The position numbers and the translations under genes are program-made. A stretch of DNA of 64,000 nucleotides from Tigriopus japonicus (taxonomy: Eukaryota; Arthropoda; Copepoda; Harpacticoida; Harpacticidae). The stretch spans positions 233,894 to 297,893 of the forward strand of contig JAAGOF010000287.1 in assembly GCA_010645155.1 (NCBI GenBank). The letters are read 5' to 3'. Positions 1 to 14,500 of this stretch are shown here, one piece after another. Each line of letters begins with the position of its first letter. Positions within the stretch are counted from its first letter, which is position 1. Under the pieces are notes generated by a model that worked only from the letters and a program-made list of their open reading frames with translations, searched no databases and was not told the DNA's origin.

Positions 1-108
1 GGGTGCCCTCTCTTGTTCTCAAAATGAACAACTCTGCCGTCAGAGCAAGCCTTCTTAAGGCAGCAAAGTTTAGCTTCAATCAAAGAGAAAAATGACAATC
101 AGCGCCAT
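1..108. repeat. Dispersed repeat copy A
   Basis: Matches 60297-60393 in the same orientation with scattered differences: both start GGGTGCCCT, then TTGTTCTCA, and end near AAAAATGACAAT. The left boundary is unknown because the window starts here. No coding sense was seen. Confidence 0.55.
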
Positions 109-2524
109 CTTGAGATAGAAACATTTGTGGGTGCTTCTGGTAAATATTTAGCCTCAATTTGTGATTATTCAGTGTGACTTTTCACATTTTGAACACAATA
201 ATATTGTAGCTGAGCTCCAAAAGACTCGAAATATGAAGAGAAATCCATTTTAAGATGGAAGCTGCAACTTTGGTAACAAATCAAAGTTGAGGATAGATCT
301 GAAATCAAGGGACTTTGCCCCTGTTTTGGCTCCATCTAGTGGCGATTTTTGTAACCTTCAAATAACATTCTTCATTGAACCATTTTTCACACACCCTTTT
401 CTTTTTGACAGCTGCTAGTTGTCATTCAAAACACAGGATTATATTGTTTCGGTATATATGTCTGTGGATACGACATGCAAAGCAGGAAGGCTGTTTTATT
501 TTGAAGGTATCTAAGGATATCTGTGGTCTTCGTGACCCTCTTTTAAGAGCCGGCGTGGGTGTTTTGATCATTTAAACATACGTTCGTCTGTTTTCCGTGA
601 AGACTTGAATTAATTATTTATTCAACCAGACTGCATGACACGCACATTGTCTGTCAAAGCCCATGAGATAGAGGATCCTAGCAAAATAAGGGTTCATTAG
701 AGCTTTAAAAATATGTAAATACTCTTTTATGCATTTTTGGCTTTAAGAAAGATTTTGCATTTTCTTCTGCAAATTTGATTTTTTGACAAAAAAAATCGGG
801 GGACCATTTATTTTTTTAGAAGGCTATGAAGATCAAGCAGTTTTGACCCTGAGAAACTTTTTGAGCAACATTGCTTAAAGCCAGTTGTCATAGTTCGCAA
901 TGTAGTTGACTTTTTATTCAAGGTATAATTACTGAACGTTTATGTTCTTCGTTACTAGCGTTCAAAACTTATTTAGTTTTGAACTAACTCAATTTTGAAA
1001 ACGAAATAGTCATGCCAAATTGAAACGCAAACCAAATTTTACCGTAATGAAAGAATTTGGTAAGACGTGTGATGAAATATCTTAAAGATCCACTTATGAT
1101 ATTGTGGACTTCAGATTCCGCGGTCCATAATTTAAAAGCAAACAGGAAAAGTAATAGTTTTAAGAATAAGTATTTTTAAACTATTTCTCAACACTCCATG
1201 ACATTTTTGGATATTATTGGTAGAGTAGGGAGATTTTTTGCTTCCGTACTCTTTTTATTTGCATCTACTTCCCTAGCTTTAGTGTACTACGGATGTTAAA
1301 CAAAAAGTCATTAAGGCTTTGTATCTTGTCTTTAGCATGTTAAGTAAATGAGAAAAGAAGTACTTTGTAAAGTGTGGACTCGTGTTCAAGCTTTGCCTTA
1401 ACAAAATAATATAAGAAACAACCACTGGACAATATTTTTAAGTTCAAAAGTAATAACATTTGATTTTGATCAATAATATGTTTCTGTTCTTTCTATTTTA
1501 AGCTAGTAAATTTTGCCATTAACGACTCACGGGGCTTTCTTAACTTAAAGCACTACCTAAGAAAACTCATATAAATATTGTAATACGATAAAAAATGACG
1601 GATTGTGTTTTTTGATTGGAACCACACAATTCGATCAAATACAAATATGTTTTCAAAGTTAAGTTTTAGTTGCTATTTTCATTACTGGGATGAATTGCAC
1701 TTTTTGCCCTAATTGTGACCTTATCTCTATTGCAGACAATTAAGGAGGCATTCTTTCTTGTGTATTGATTAGTCTTCAAATTAAATCTTCAAAATCCCAA
1801 TAACAAACAAGAAAATAATCATTTACGCAAATTTACATCGACAATACGACATGTCGTTGCCAAACTATTTTGCAAGAAATCATTGTGTTATTTAATTACG
1901 AGATGAAAAATGATCCTTTTTCAAAATATCAATTTTAAGGGTTGTTTTGCTTGTGTTTGTAATGTTGTAATTAATATGACAAATTTGAAAAAGATACTAG
2001 ATAATTGGACTAGCAAATGTTTATTTTAGCTTTATACATGCCTTGATAACAGTACTGAACCTTATCTTTATACCTTTTCGTCTCCTCATGTCTCATTAAG
2101 AGAAAGAGTGATTCAACAAGGCAACCAACCTACAATACATTTTTAAAACGAGTCAGGTAGAACACGACAAGGATTTGCTTCAATCAGTTCCAACTAGTTC
2201 TTGCCAGATTCCATCTATTCTTCATCGACATGCATCAATTTGTAATGGCTCTCAACAATTTTGATAATCCAAGAACTTTGTTCACAAGTATCAAGTAGGT
2301 GACATCATTGTTTCCACTTTCAAATACAGCCTTCTTTTTGTGGTCAATGTTCCTGGCACTTGAGGTCAAAGCGGAAAAGTAATTACAAAGGAACATTTTG
2401 GCAAACGCTCAAAACCAAGGAACAGGAAGTGCTCTGGAAAGAAAGGATTTCAAAGAAACCTCACAAGCAATCAGTGTTCTGGGGTTTTTGCACAATGCTG
2501 AAGCCGTATCATTTTTCGTTACAG
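1..2524. other. Upstream region, no gene recognised
   Basis: No coding region can be supported. All open stretches are short and show no protein-like composition. The first 100 bases resemble 60297-60393, so the window opens inside a dispersed repeat. Exons of the gene that begins to be visible at 2525 may lie here or left of the window, but none could be joined in phase with confidence. The region is AT-rich, like the introns further on. Confidence 0.5.
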
Positions 2525-5500
2525 CTGCTGGAGCCACCAAAGGTCTTCGCCGATTTGGACAAAGTATCAAACGAGTCGTCAGAGAGGTCAAAGAAGAGAG
2601 CAATGGTAAGTGAGTGAGTGCCTGATGGAAAGAGATCGTTTTAACTCTTTCCATTGTGCAGATCTGTCATGTAGTTCTATCGTCAAATAGCATTAACAAA
2701 GATTAATTTTAACTATCCTTCTCAGCAATGGATGAGTGTAATCGAATGAATTCAGCTGGGGATTCTGGGGCCAAAATGACTAGGAATGGGTCAGAACTAG
2801 GTTCGGACATTCATGGTTTTAGTTTGCTACGAAAGAAAAAAAAAATCTTACTTGAATTGATCTTCAAAATGAAGAAAACTAGTGGGGCTCACGAATTTTG
2901 ATTAAATATTATGGAGGATGAATCTCAACTCCGACGCATCCCTAGCCATTTTGGCCCCAGAATCCCCAGCTGAATTCGTTCGATTACACTCATCCATTGT
3001 AATCACCGTTCAAAACAGTTGTATACATAATTCTTCATAGTAAAATAAATAAATAATTGAAATTGTATTCTACGTTATTTCAACCCATGTACTTGACATT
3101 TTTGAACCGAAAAAAATATCAGCGGAAACCTTTGCGTTGCCAGACCCATCTTGCGTTAATTTCTAACAGGGTTACCAGGACATGATCTTTGATGCCACTT
3201 TTTGGCCATATGTCAACTCTGTTTCTCGGATGACTATCGTTTTTTCGAAAAAGATCATTTCTCAAAAATGGGTGCCAATTAAGCTAAATGAAGCCACTCA
3301 AAAGAAGAAAATTGTCAAGGAAAAGGACTTTTTTGCCAAAAACTAGCATCGTATGTCTCGCCTTGGCAACCCTGCTGGAAACCAACGTAAGATGGGTCTG
3401 GCGACGCAAGGTCTTTGCTGATGTTTTTCTCGGTTCAATTTACATGGAATTATTTGGAATCAGACATCTCTCAAAAAAACTCTTCCATTCAATGCTGTTT
3501 GGATAAAATTATTAATCCTTTAAGCCCTAGGGCAAGGGTTGAGCATTCGTCAGCTATCCAAAACACTTCAGGTTTCTTGGTTCGAGCCCCGGGCTTGCAG
3601 AGTCTTAGTGGCTTGGGGTATTAATATACATGTAGTAGTCACGGCTTTGACAAATTAAATGGTCGAATCTCATGCCATTTCCGAGGGTGAGGTAATAATC
3701 AATGTTTGTCTAGTGAAGCAACAATATCCCCTCGAAAAGGACAGCCTTCAACAAATCTAGGCTGTGTTGTGACTTAGGAAAAAATAACTAACTTTTCATT
3801 GGGCGTTCGACTTTGAAGAACAATTTGAAAAAATGTACATTGAACTAATAAAATCTGAAAAGAAACTAGTTTGAAATTATCTTTGAAGCACTTAACGCCA
3901 TTCTGTCTTTGTACGTGATACTTTTAGTTAACATTTACTACACTAGGGTTCTTTTTTATCTCAAAAATGTTTCGGGTTCTCATGCAAACAAGGAATGGAA
4001 ATTGAGCATATAATTGAAGCTTCAATATGAGTTATTATATTGAGGCAAAATAAGGACCGTGCCTCCTGAAATTAAAGCTAAACTGCCCTTGACCTTTTTG
4101 TCCAAATCATGACTGGATTCTAAACTTGACTTTTCTTCAAATTTTAAGTCTATTTGAGCTCAGATACTGATTCTGAATGATATTAAATTTGGGCCAAATA
4201 CTCCTTCAAAACATGCAAAATGTGTTTTATCACAAGAGGGCGCTAATTTTCCAATTCATCTATTCATTGAAGACCTTCTCATCCACCTTTATATACCGTG
4301 AGATGTTAAGTTTGAGAAAAAGAGATGGCACCACGAGCATTATGCGTAGCTTCAAAACAACCAGTTCCATCTCACGAACAAAAACAAAGATCTTTAATGG
4401 AATTATTTATTGGACACCAAGAATGAATTCGAGATTGAAATATGCGCTAGATTTTGTATAAATTCATAGTGAAGTGAACATTTTGCTTCAAAATCGGAAA
4501 GAGCTAAAGACACACACCTTGAATTATGCCAGGCATTTTCTTGGAACAAGTTCTCGTCGAAGCTTTCAGAGAATTAAAACTTTGTTAGCGTGAAAAATTG
4601 ACGAAGAGGAAAGTTTTTTAATTCATAAATAATTTCAGGAATCTTCTAGACTTTTGACGATGTATGTCTTCTTAATTTCTTTCGGTGCACACTTGTTTTC
4701 TGCTTGGAATCGGACCCAATAATCTATTCTAAAGGGAAAAAGGCAGCCATGAAGAGATGGAACCCAATCCACTTCTGCTGAGGAACAGACCATTCGATGT
4801 ACCTATCAGTAAAGTAAACGAGAAAGCTATTGTCCATTGATCCATCGGTCGTTGGGTTTAAAGTTCCCTTATAAACGAAAGCATCGCATCTTTTGGTTTC
4901 AAAAGCAATATAAGACAAAAAGAGGGCCTTGGACATATTCTTTAAATTGGGGTCCGATTTATCTTAACCTCCACGAGCAAAATGGGTATTTACGTAACCG
5001 AAAAACCAAATATTTAATGCAACTCACTCATTAATGTAATAATGAGAAACAAACAACTAAAAATTTTGTATCGCTAATTTTCCAAATTTTGTCGGAAAGC
5101 AATGTTTTTAGTTGAAAGGAACACTTTATACAATGCAACTAACTAGCTATCTTTATTAACATTTTATTCTCAAGAAGGTTGCTATAAATTAGGAATAATG
5201 TTGAAGTTGAGAAAGAATACTTGTCTCAAGGTTACCAGATTGGTAAACACTATTCAAATAACAAGAAAAATATGGAATTTTTAAAGCTTGATGAGATAAC
5301 CTGAGTTTACCGTTGGATGATCTCCTTCAAATAAGATTTCTACTTATATTTTCTATTTCAAATATTGATTTTACTTGCCTTTTGATTTTGGGACCCATTA
5401 ACAGTGATGACCAAGAAACAGATTTGATCAGTTGCTAAATACGATATGAAAAAACTGCAAAATAACTTTTCTGCACGTGGAAACTGAACTGAATCAAGGA

Positions 5501-8500
5501 TTTAAACATTAGGAATTGCTCTACTTTTTGAGTACTTTATCCTTGAAAGAATATGCAGGTCTCATATGACTGGCACTTTTGGGTTTGTCTGGGCTAATTA
5601 AAAACTTAGACGCCGTTGGCGGGCGAATGAAATTGTAGATTCTTCTCCAACTTCACAACTTTGTTCTCAGTCATTTTGGTCTCACTGTGACCCCTAGAAA
5701 CAACAGAGTCTTCTAACCTTTGACATTGAATTATCTTTCCTACCTCAAATGCTTTGTGGGTCTCATGTCCTACATTTACATTCGAGGCACTTTTGGAACA
5801 CACTGAATGTACGTTTCAGGGTCCTTATTTCGCCTTGCAGAAAGAAAAAAAGTAATTTCAAATACAGTTGTCATACCATTATTTGTTGGCTTATTTTCTT
5901 TGTCCTGAGAAGGGACAATAGAGGCTGATATCATGTTTTAGAAATTCCTTCATGACTACAAAAGCGGCAACCAATAGTCTTTAAAAAGGATTGTAATGAA
6001 TGTTGCTTTTACCTTCTTTTATAACATGGAGTTTTATGAAACACAAGAGGAAGCTAATCGAGAAAAATGTGAAGCCCTTTGTCAACTGTTTATCTGACAA
6101 AAGTGCGGGAAATTTGAATTTCGTGATTTTTTGGGTTTTTCTCAACCATGGAAATGATGATTTTTTGCTAGAAAGTCCACTTAAAGTGTTGAAAGTGAAG
6201 AATTCATTGACAGTACAATAAAAGTTGGCTAGATTGAAGCCGTATTTGTTTATCAAGAGACGCATTAACCTGAATATTTATTTCGGTTGGGGACAAAAGT
6301 GATATTACACTATATTACACTATATTACACTAGTTTTATCAATTTCCCACGACATGAATTTGAAAAATAGCTTCAAACCGTGTCAAAAGGTCTTTCCTCA
6401 TGGGCGCCATAAAAACTCGACTTGAAACCCGGCAATCAGGGTAATTTTCACCTCGAAATAGCATTCAAAGTGAATGATAAAAGTTGAGTGTCCTTCAAAG
6501 GGAGATGAAGGAGATTTCATTTTTGTCGGAAGTTGAATCCATCTTGATTTGGAAGTGATTTTATGCCGAAGCCAATCCCTCCCCTGTCAACTTTTGAGCA
6601 AAGTGCTCTAAAGCCTCTAGGGTGATTGGAAACTATTCATTCGAAGATGGAACCGAACTTAGATCTAAACTAGGCCCTTCTGTGCCTTTGGACGAAGCGA
6701 AACTCCCCAAGCAAAGACTTACTTGATTGGACACATCAGATGATTCGACGAGATAAGACTCGAAATCAAAGTCACTCTAGCCACAAAGAACTCTAGAGTA
6801 ATAAGCGCTAGCTGAGCAGGCAGACAGAGACCCCTTTACTTTGATCCGTCCCCGCTAGAGGTCTGTACCATTTCTTTGGTTGGCTTAGTTAGTTAAAGCA
6901 AAAGGAGGTATTAATGAGCTCAACAAGTAGCGTCCTCTATGAGCTTTATCATGAAGCCCTAAATTGCAGAATAATTGTAGGTAACTCCTTCCAGAGGGCG
7001 CTTTTGGGCGCGGCCAAAATTGACATATCTGTAATTGATTTACTTATGCCCTCGCCTTATCCATGCAGTTTTTTTTTTCCTTTTTCAGACAACTAGCTTC
7101 CAATTTCCGTAACAAGGCTTTTGAGAATCTGTTTTTGTTCCCACAGTAACCTCTAAATTTTAGTGAGGAGGCGAAAGACACAATATTTGGATTGCCATAA
7201 ATTCCAATTTCTAGAAGATGGAACCGATTGTACGTTGTTCCAGAGTGAGAATTCAAAATAACAGTCGACGATTCCTCGTGTTCGTGAATTGGTTCAAGTT
7301 GGAAGAAGATGGGATCCAAATTGCCTTCAGTGTAAATCAGATTTGAGGCGACGGGATTTTCAATATTTCCAAGATTTTTCGATTCCTCAGATGCCTTTCT
7401 CCAAATTCTCTTCACTCGTCTCTTTTCCCCAAATATGTGGAACATGCAAGGTTCTGTAGTACGTAGATTCTATTCAACGGAGAGAGAGACTGTCTGTCCA
7501 ACTATTTGGGACCACTTTAATCTTGAGCAGATCCATCCTCCTTGAAATCCTTGTCATATACGCCCAAAGGGGATATTCAAGTATGAATTGGTGAAACTAA
7601 GTGAAGCAATTTTTGAAAGAAATAGAACACCCCCAAAAAGACATTCATACCACTGTTTAACAACATCTTCCAATATAATAAAAGGTTACCCAAAGAAGGT
7701 TGAGAACAAGAGTTCCAAAATTGAAAAGTTGTGCTTAACATTTGCAATTTTTGAAATAGTCATTCCTGGTCCTTTTCCAACATTCGTCCTCCTAAAGCCT
7801 TCCCAACAATTCCACAATGAACAAGTTTGGATATTAGCAAAATATTTGTTTTGGGAGGTGCTGCTGAACGAATCAGGGTGACCATGCTGTAAGATGTCAA
7901 AAAAATTATGATAAGGTAAATCAAACATTTCCAAAAGGATGTTTTCTTTTACGGGAAGCCTTTTGATGATTTCATGATATGTTCAGATTTTTTCTGAACT
8001 TTCTTTCCACACGAAATCCGGAAGCAACAAAACTTTGGCCACTTGGTGTTGTTTACAGCATTAACAAAATGCAATGACACCATTTTCCCGTTTAAAAAGG
8101 CGACTTTTCAAGAAAGTATGCCTTTGATGGCGTTAATGCGTGAAGCAAAATATGATAAACAAAGAAAGAAGATTGCGTGGACAAACAATATAATACCCAA
8201 ATTAAGGAACTCTTGGGGCCTGGATTATAAAAAAAATCACCCATTCCGAATAAAAAACAAATTTCACTCCCATTAAAGTAAACAAGTAAAGTTAATTTTA
8301 CAACAATCTTCGATGCATACTTGAGACTGAATAAAAAGTAGTTTTAAAAAATTGGTTCATCTTCTGTGAGTGAAAAAATTGCTCATTCCCATTTTTAACC
8401 TTTTTATTTATTATTACTAATACACATTTTATTACTTTTATCAGCTTTTAAAACTTATTTCATACGCTTTGACCTGAACAAGAGTTGCAATAAAACATTC

Positions 8501-11500
8501 ATTCAGTCATTTTGATGAAACCTCCCAACATTATTTTGCTGGTTGAGCCTTCCCTCTAAGATGCTCTTGCTTTCTTGTCCATGGTCTTCTACAAGTCTTC
8601 TCCATGTCCTTGGCCATGATCTTAAGCTGTGCACCAAAAGAAAAGTCGTTTACTATTTCCACAAAAAAGAGTGAGGTTCCGATTTTACCTTGACGAGACT
8701 AAGATCGATTTCTTATTTGAGCCTCCAAAGGATCTTAAATAGGAAAAGTTGGACGGGTCTCTTGACAGCAACAAAAAGGTCGAAAATTGGGAAGCTCGAT
8801 GTTGAAGATAGTGTACCTGTCGTGATCATTTTCGATCTCTCATTTTTCAATTCCGATTGGATCACCTTTTTGGGACAGGAACATCTTAATCAAGGCCAGT
8901 TTGGACAATCCATCTCTGCCAAAAGTCAACGTGATAGTATAATTTGGGGACCTCCCTGGTTTTTTGATACGATTAAAGTACAAAATGGGCATACAGATAA
9001 TAAAAACTAAATTTTACGCACTACGCAATGACGGAAGTGAAGTGCCGAAATAGCCCTTAACCGGAACTAAAAGCAGATGACTAAAAACAATGCATAAAAT
9101 AATGAATAAGTACCCTTTCAAAATTGGATCCTAAGAAAAATGAATAAAAAGGAGGAGTATCTCTATGTTTCCAACGCCTTTCCTTATTGTACTCGCCTGT
9201 TTTCGGTTAACCGAAACCGAAAACTCTGGGTTGTTCTTTTTGAATGAAAAAGTAAATTCGTTCCTCTAAGCATCCGAATACCATTATTCTAAGTTTTTGA
9301 TTAAATGACGCAGATTTTATTTCTAATGCTCTATTTAGTAGAGCAATATATTTTCTGAAGTGAGTTGATAAGGCAAGTATAGCAAGCTAATATTGCCTTC
9401 ATTTCCAAAAACAATGCATTAATCAAAGATTGTCAAGGAAAAAAAAAATGTTGGCAACGTGCAAAAGTTCCAGGAAAAAGTGGCTCCATGGGATGTTTCA
9501 ATTTTCTTGCATGGTTTTTTCTTGCCAATTCTTACCACACCACGTGGCTTTTTTAGGGCATGATCCCTCTCAATCGAATTACTTCCATTAGTTTCAGAAT
9601 CACGCGATACCTTGGTTGACCGTTACAACCGTGCCACGTACGCCACAAGGCTCTTGGAGGAGACCTACCAGATCTCCATCTCCAATTTGGTGACTCTCCA
9701 CAACAACTACATGCGCTCAAAGGAAGTCAAGAATCTGTTCAACCGTTACACGCTTCTCAGAGACATGATCAAGGTGAGTCGAATTCAGTGCCGAATGGAC
9801 GAAGAGACGTACGTTCGAGCCTCGGGGGAAATTTGGTAAGCAAGGGAGGAGGACGCCTTGCAAAGCATGGACTACACAGAGTTGTATGAAATGCATTTAT
9901 GTTGTAGTAGAGTCCTTCTTACACATTATCCAGGACTGAGACGCAATTGTAATATAAATTACAATAACGTACATTCAATTTTTGCATACTTACTATTAAT
10001 TAAATTTGAACGCAAAGTAATTGTAATCAATAACATTGGAACGCAAACTTATTGTTATCAATTACATTTGAACACAAAGTAATTGCAATCAATTAAAGTT
10101 GAACACAAAGTAATTGCAATCAATTCCATTTGAACACAAAGTAATTGTAATAAACCAGATTTGAACTCAAAGTAATTGTAATAAACCACATTTGAACTCA
10201 AAGTAATTGTAATAAATCACATTTGAACTCAAAGTAATTGTAATAAACCACATTTGAACTCAAAGTAATTGTAATATATAATTATCAAACGCAAAGTAAT
10301 AGTAATAGATTAAATTGGAGCCAATGTCACTAAGATTTTTTAATCACTAATTACAATTACATTTTCCCTTCCTGAACAATTTCTGGTATTAAGGATTTTA
10401 CCAATCTACATTTGAACTCAAAGTTATTGCAATCAAATACATTTGAAGTCAAAGTAATTGTAATGAACTGCATTTGAACTCCAAGTAATTGCAATTCATT
10501 ACATTGGAACTCCAAGTAGTTGTAATTGATTACATTTTCACTTCCATAACATGTTCTGGGATTAAGGATTTTACCGATCTACATTTGAACTCAAAGTTAT
10601 TGTAATTAACTACAGTTGAAGTCAAAGTTATTGTAATGAACTACATTTGAACTCAAAGTAATTGTAATTCATTACATTCAAACTCCAAGTAATTGTAAGT
10701 CATTACATTTTCACTTCCATATCGTGTTCTGGGATTAAGTATTTTACTGATCCACCCACAATTTTCCAATTTTACTTGGATTGTAAATTTATGAACCGCA
10801 ATTAAACAGTTTCATGCACTTATTTTGCATTTTGTCCTTGAAAACGAAATGAGAACAAGTTGGGTTTGAGAAATGAAGATGAAAAATGTATTTAGAATAT
10901 AATGGGAAATGATTATAATCAATCAGTGCAGAATAAAGTAATCGTAGTTGTAAATCATAGAAGTAGCTACTAATACTTTGTCCTGCTTGTGGAACGTGTT
11001 TCACAACCAAAGCACCAAGTTGTCCCATTGGCAAAAAATTGGAATGACTTGCAATCTTATCATTCAAAACAATATTTCCCTCAAGAATTGACATGATGAA
11101 TGCCCATCTGGGTTAGAAATACATGCTTCTATCATCTTTTTCCTTGCCTCTATTTCTTTCAAGTAGATTAATAACAGTGAAATTTCTTCCCAATCACAAT
11201 GGTTTGGACCCATTAATTTGCCTTTTTTTATTACCTTTCCCTTTGCATTCTTCATATCGCACTTATTTGCTGCTTACTTTCTACTAAACTTTACATGTAA
11301 TCAAAACACGCACTCAGAGAGTCTCAAGCTTCAGTTGGAAGAAAGTAAAACGCAATCAGTCGATTCAAATCACGTGATCAACGTTCTAACCCTTTTTTAG
11401 CCGAGTCCTTGACAAACCTGATCAAAACTCGATCCCTGGCCAAAATGTGATGAAAGGGTTCTACCTCAATTTTGGCTCATTCACAACTTGAACTTGAAAC

Positions 11501-14500
11501 GTTATGGCAAACTCCATTAGGTGAAACAACCTCGGAATAAATTTCTGTGGCCTTTCTTAGAAGTGAGGACTAGGTTTCATGCTTTGATCTCAGAGGAGAT
11601 TTGTATTCAAATGAATCTTGAATATTGAGTGCTCTTTCAGCCCAGTGAGCAATGAGGATTAGGAGTATTGGAAAATCTGTAGGGAAAGAGGATGGAAAAA
11701 ACATGTCAGGTCACATATATCTAAATCCTAGTTCATTAACTAAGCCATGTTTGGTCCTTGGCTTACTTTTTTTCAAAAAAAGTTACTTTTTCAGGAAATG
11801 AAATTTAGATTGATTGAACAGGATCGGTTTCAATACCTGTAATGTTTGAATCAATCGAGATCGAAAATAGACAAACACAGAAAAATCGGCAAAAAATCGT
11901 TCCAACAGGGTGGATTTTGTAACTGCCTTTCTTGTGTTCAAAATCAGAAGAAAACTGTAATGTAAATAATGGCTTATGAAATGGATATGAGGATGGGTTT
12001 ATTTTTTCTTATATCTGCTTTGCGTTAAATCTTAATCTTATTAACAATTTAATGACTTTTAAGGAAAAATGTATCGTTTGGAAAAACTGCCAGAAAATGA
12101 TAGTGGAAAAATCATAAAGGATAAATATATTTCCAAGCTACAATTGTAGCAGAAATTATCAAACCAAAAACACCAAAGGTTGTGTTGATTCCTATGAAAT
12201 GACGAGGCCCTATCGAATACTAGTTGAATATTTGAAAACGAAGAACAGAATCTAACGTCTCCAAGAAATTTAGGTAGATTACCAGGGCCACCAAATTTAT
12301 GTAAAAAATCACTTAAAAATGCATTAGTTTTGTAGTTTTTGTTTAATATAAATATTTGTTTGATATAACAAAATCGGATTTTTATATATTTTTTTGTTAA
12401 TTTGGTCACATATTGCCTCAAAAACTAACCTTTTTCATACTTTCATCATCTAAATTTTGGTTCATAGGTAGGAAAAGATGCTAAAATAATTATGTTTTGT
12501 CACAATTGTTGCAAATGTAATCGCCTTTATACGTATTTTGATTTTGACAGCCTTTTTGTAGATCATTCTCAACAGAACAGGCATCTACCACATTTTTTCG
12601 AAATTTTCCCAATTTTTGTAGTTTTGGACGAAAATTGCACATTTTTGTAACTAAACTGTAAAATGTCATTTACAACTATCTAGCGGGCCTGATAATAAAC
12701 TAAATATTTCCTAGTGTCAAATGTAATTCGCTGTTCAGTATATTTCTGCTTCTTTTTCTTGACTTTGTCCCAAAATCAAACATTTTTCCATGTCAGTTTC
12801 ATTGAAAAAGGCAATTTAAACACATTTATTTAAATTTTCCCCATTTTTGTAATTTTGGACTATTATGGCAGATTTTGGTAATTACATTGTAAAATATAAT
12901 TTACAACTGTCTGGTGGCCCTGTTGATTACATTTCAGTTTAGTCAACCTACCTATTTATTCGCAAGTAAAGTTTCAAACCATTAACTATATTCACTAGAT
13001 TGTGACGATTTTTTACCCAAGTTATTTGGACCAAACTAAAGCTCAACTTTTAAGTGACCTTGACGTCATTTATGCACAAAAAATCTACTTTCAGTTTGCA
13101 TTATGAGGACCTTTTTTGGACGTAATGTCTGAAATTAGAACCCCACCCACGTGAAAAAAAGACAAACAAACGTTGAATTAACAATGATAGGTTGTTGAAT
13201 GAGTGTCAAAATAGCTCTTGACAGATAATATGCTTTAAATTCAGAATTTGTGCAAAGTTTGCAACAAGCGGGTGAAATCGGGTTAAACAGAAGTACTATA
13301 ATAAAAAATCTACCTTACGTACCTCACGTTGCCAATTGGGTGTCCTCTAACGAGTATATTTTCTGAGTTATATAAGACAAAATAGTTTTCAAGTTGAACT
13401 CGGTCAAAACATTATCCATCTCACGGATTTCTAGAATTTGCTGGATAAAAAACGGCCGACCAAGATCGGGTCGATTTAGTACACACGAAAAACGAAAAAA
13501 CAAGGGTTTCTCCTTTTTCTGTGTAATAAATCTACTTGATTTTGGTCGGCCATGTGTAGACCATCAAATTCGAGATGTCCTTGTCTTTTCCCATAAAGCC
13601 TTGCTGTACAATGAGTACCATTCCATTTTTGAGCCTTTTAAGCAATGTCATGATTGATTTCCTACGCCCTTGACTTTTAGTTGTGCAGTACGGTCAAAAC
13701 AAGGCCAGTTATTAGTTGTTCTACGAAACGGTCCATTTCCATTCTGACCAATAGGTTCTTGACTGCTTCATTTCCGCATGCACCTTTTTGGAGCCAAAAA
13801 AAAAACATGTTATCGAATTAGAACGTTACGCCTCATGCTCAAAGTTGATCGATCTCTTTTGTTCGTAGGATGCGGTCAAACTGGAATCGTCTTGGTGGGC
13901 AGTGGCCGAGCTGCCCAAACAGAATCGGGCTGAATCCATCCAGGATTACGTGCTTCGGGTATGCTCAGTTTTGGAAACACTCAGGATGCCCTTCGATGCC
14001 AATGGGGGATTCCAAGAATCGGAGAAAGAAAAAGAGGCCAGGTTGGAGAAGGTCAATGGTAAGGCCGCTTAATTACGTTACCACTTGGTAGAGATCCTAT
14101 ATAAGTTAGAGACATGCAGGGGTAAGAGAGTGTTGGTGATTGTGCCATGGAAGTTGGCAAATCCTATGGGACTATATTGCACTTTTGGGGCCACTTTCAA
14201 CCTGTTCAAACCGGCTCAACGCCCAACAAAAGCATATGAAAAATAAATGATGTATTATTTAGGTCCCAAGTTATAAATGTCTTGTTTGTGTGGCAGTTGA
14301 GAATTCCATCCCATATTGAAAGTAAGGGGTGGATCATAAGGTCAGAGACTTAATTGGTGAAGCGGATAAGCCACAAAAATATTTAAAAAAAGGTAAAAAG
14401 ATTCACGACCAGCGACGGGCAAAAGGTGTAAAATTGTTTTTTGTCAACATAAACCAAATTTTCTGCCTTTTTTGCAATTTCCGCCTTTATTTGCTCTTTT

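Larger units (their letters stand above)
2606..9597 (+). other. Intron 1 of the five-exon gene
   Basis: Donor GTAAGTGAG at 2606 and acceptor TTAGTTTCAG ending at 9597. It holds the two MITEs at 2726 and 3104, a small tandem repeat at 6297 and otherwise unremarkable AT-rich DNA. The minus-strand open frame at 7044-7445 was considered and not accepted as a gene. Confidence 0.65.
9774..13868 (+). other. Intron 2 of the five-exon gene
   Basis: Donor GTGAGTCG at 9774 and acceptor TTTGTTCGTAG ending at 13868. Its first third is the minisatellite at about 9940-10740. The rest holds a 240 bp-spaced duplicated motif (12606-12930) and a MITE (13419-13585). No gene is seen. Confidence 0.65.

Noticed and set aside
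3574..3600. GGTTCGAGCCC, a tRNA B-box match
   Set aside because: No foldable acceptor and anticodon stems around it and no matching A-box at the right distance. At most a tRNA-derived SINE trace.
7044..7445. 133-codon minus-strand frame
   Set aside because: No recognisable motif and a poly-pyrimidine tract in the middle. It could be chance; not enough to call a gene.
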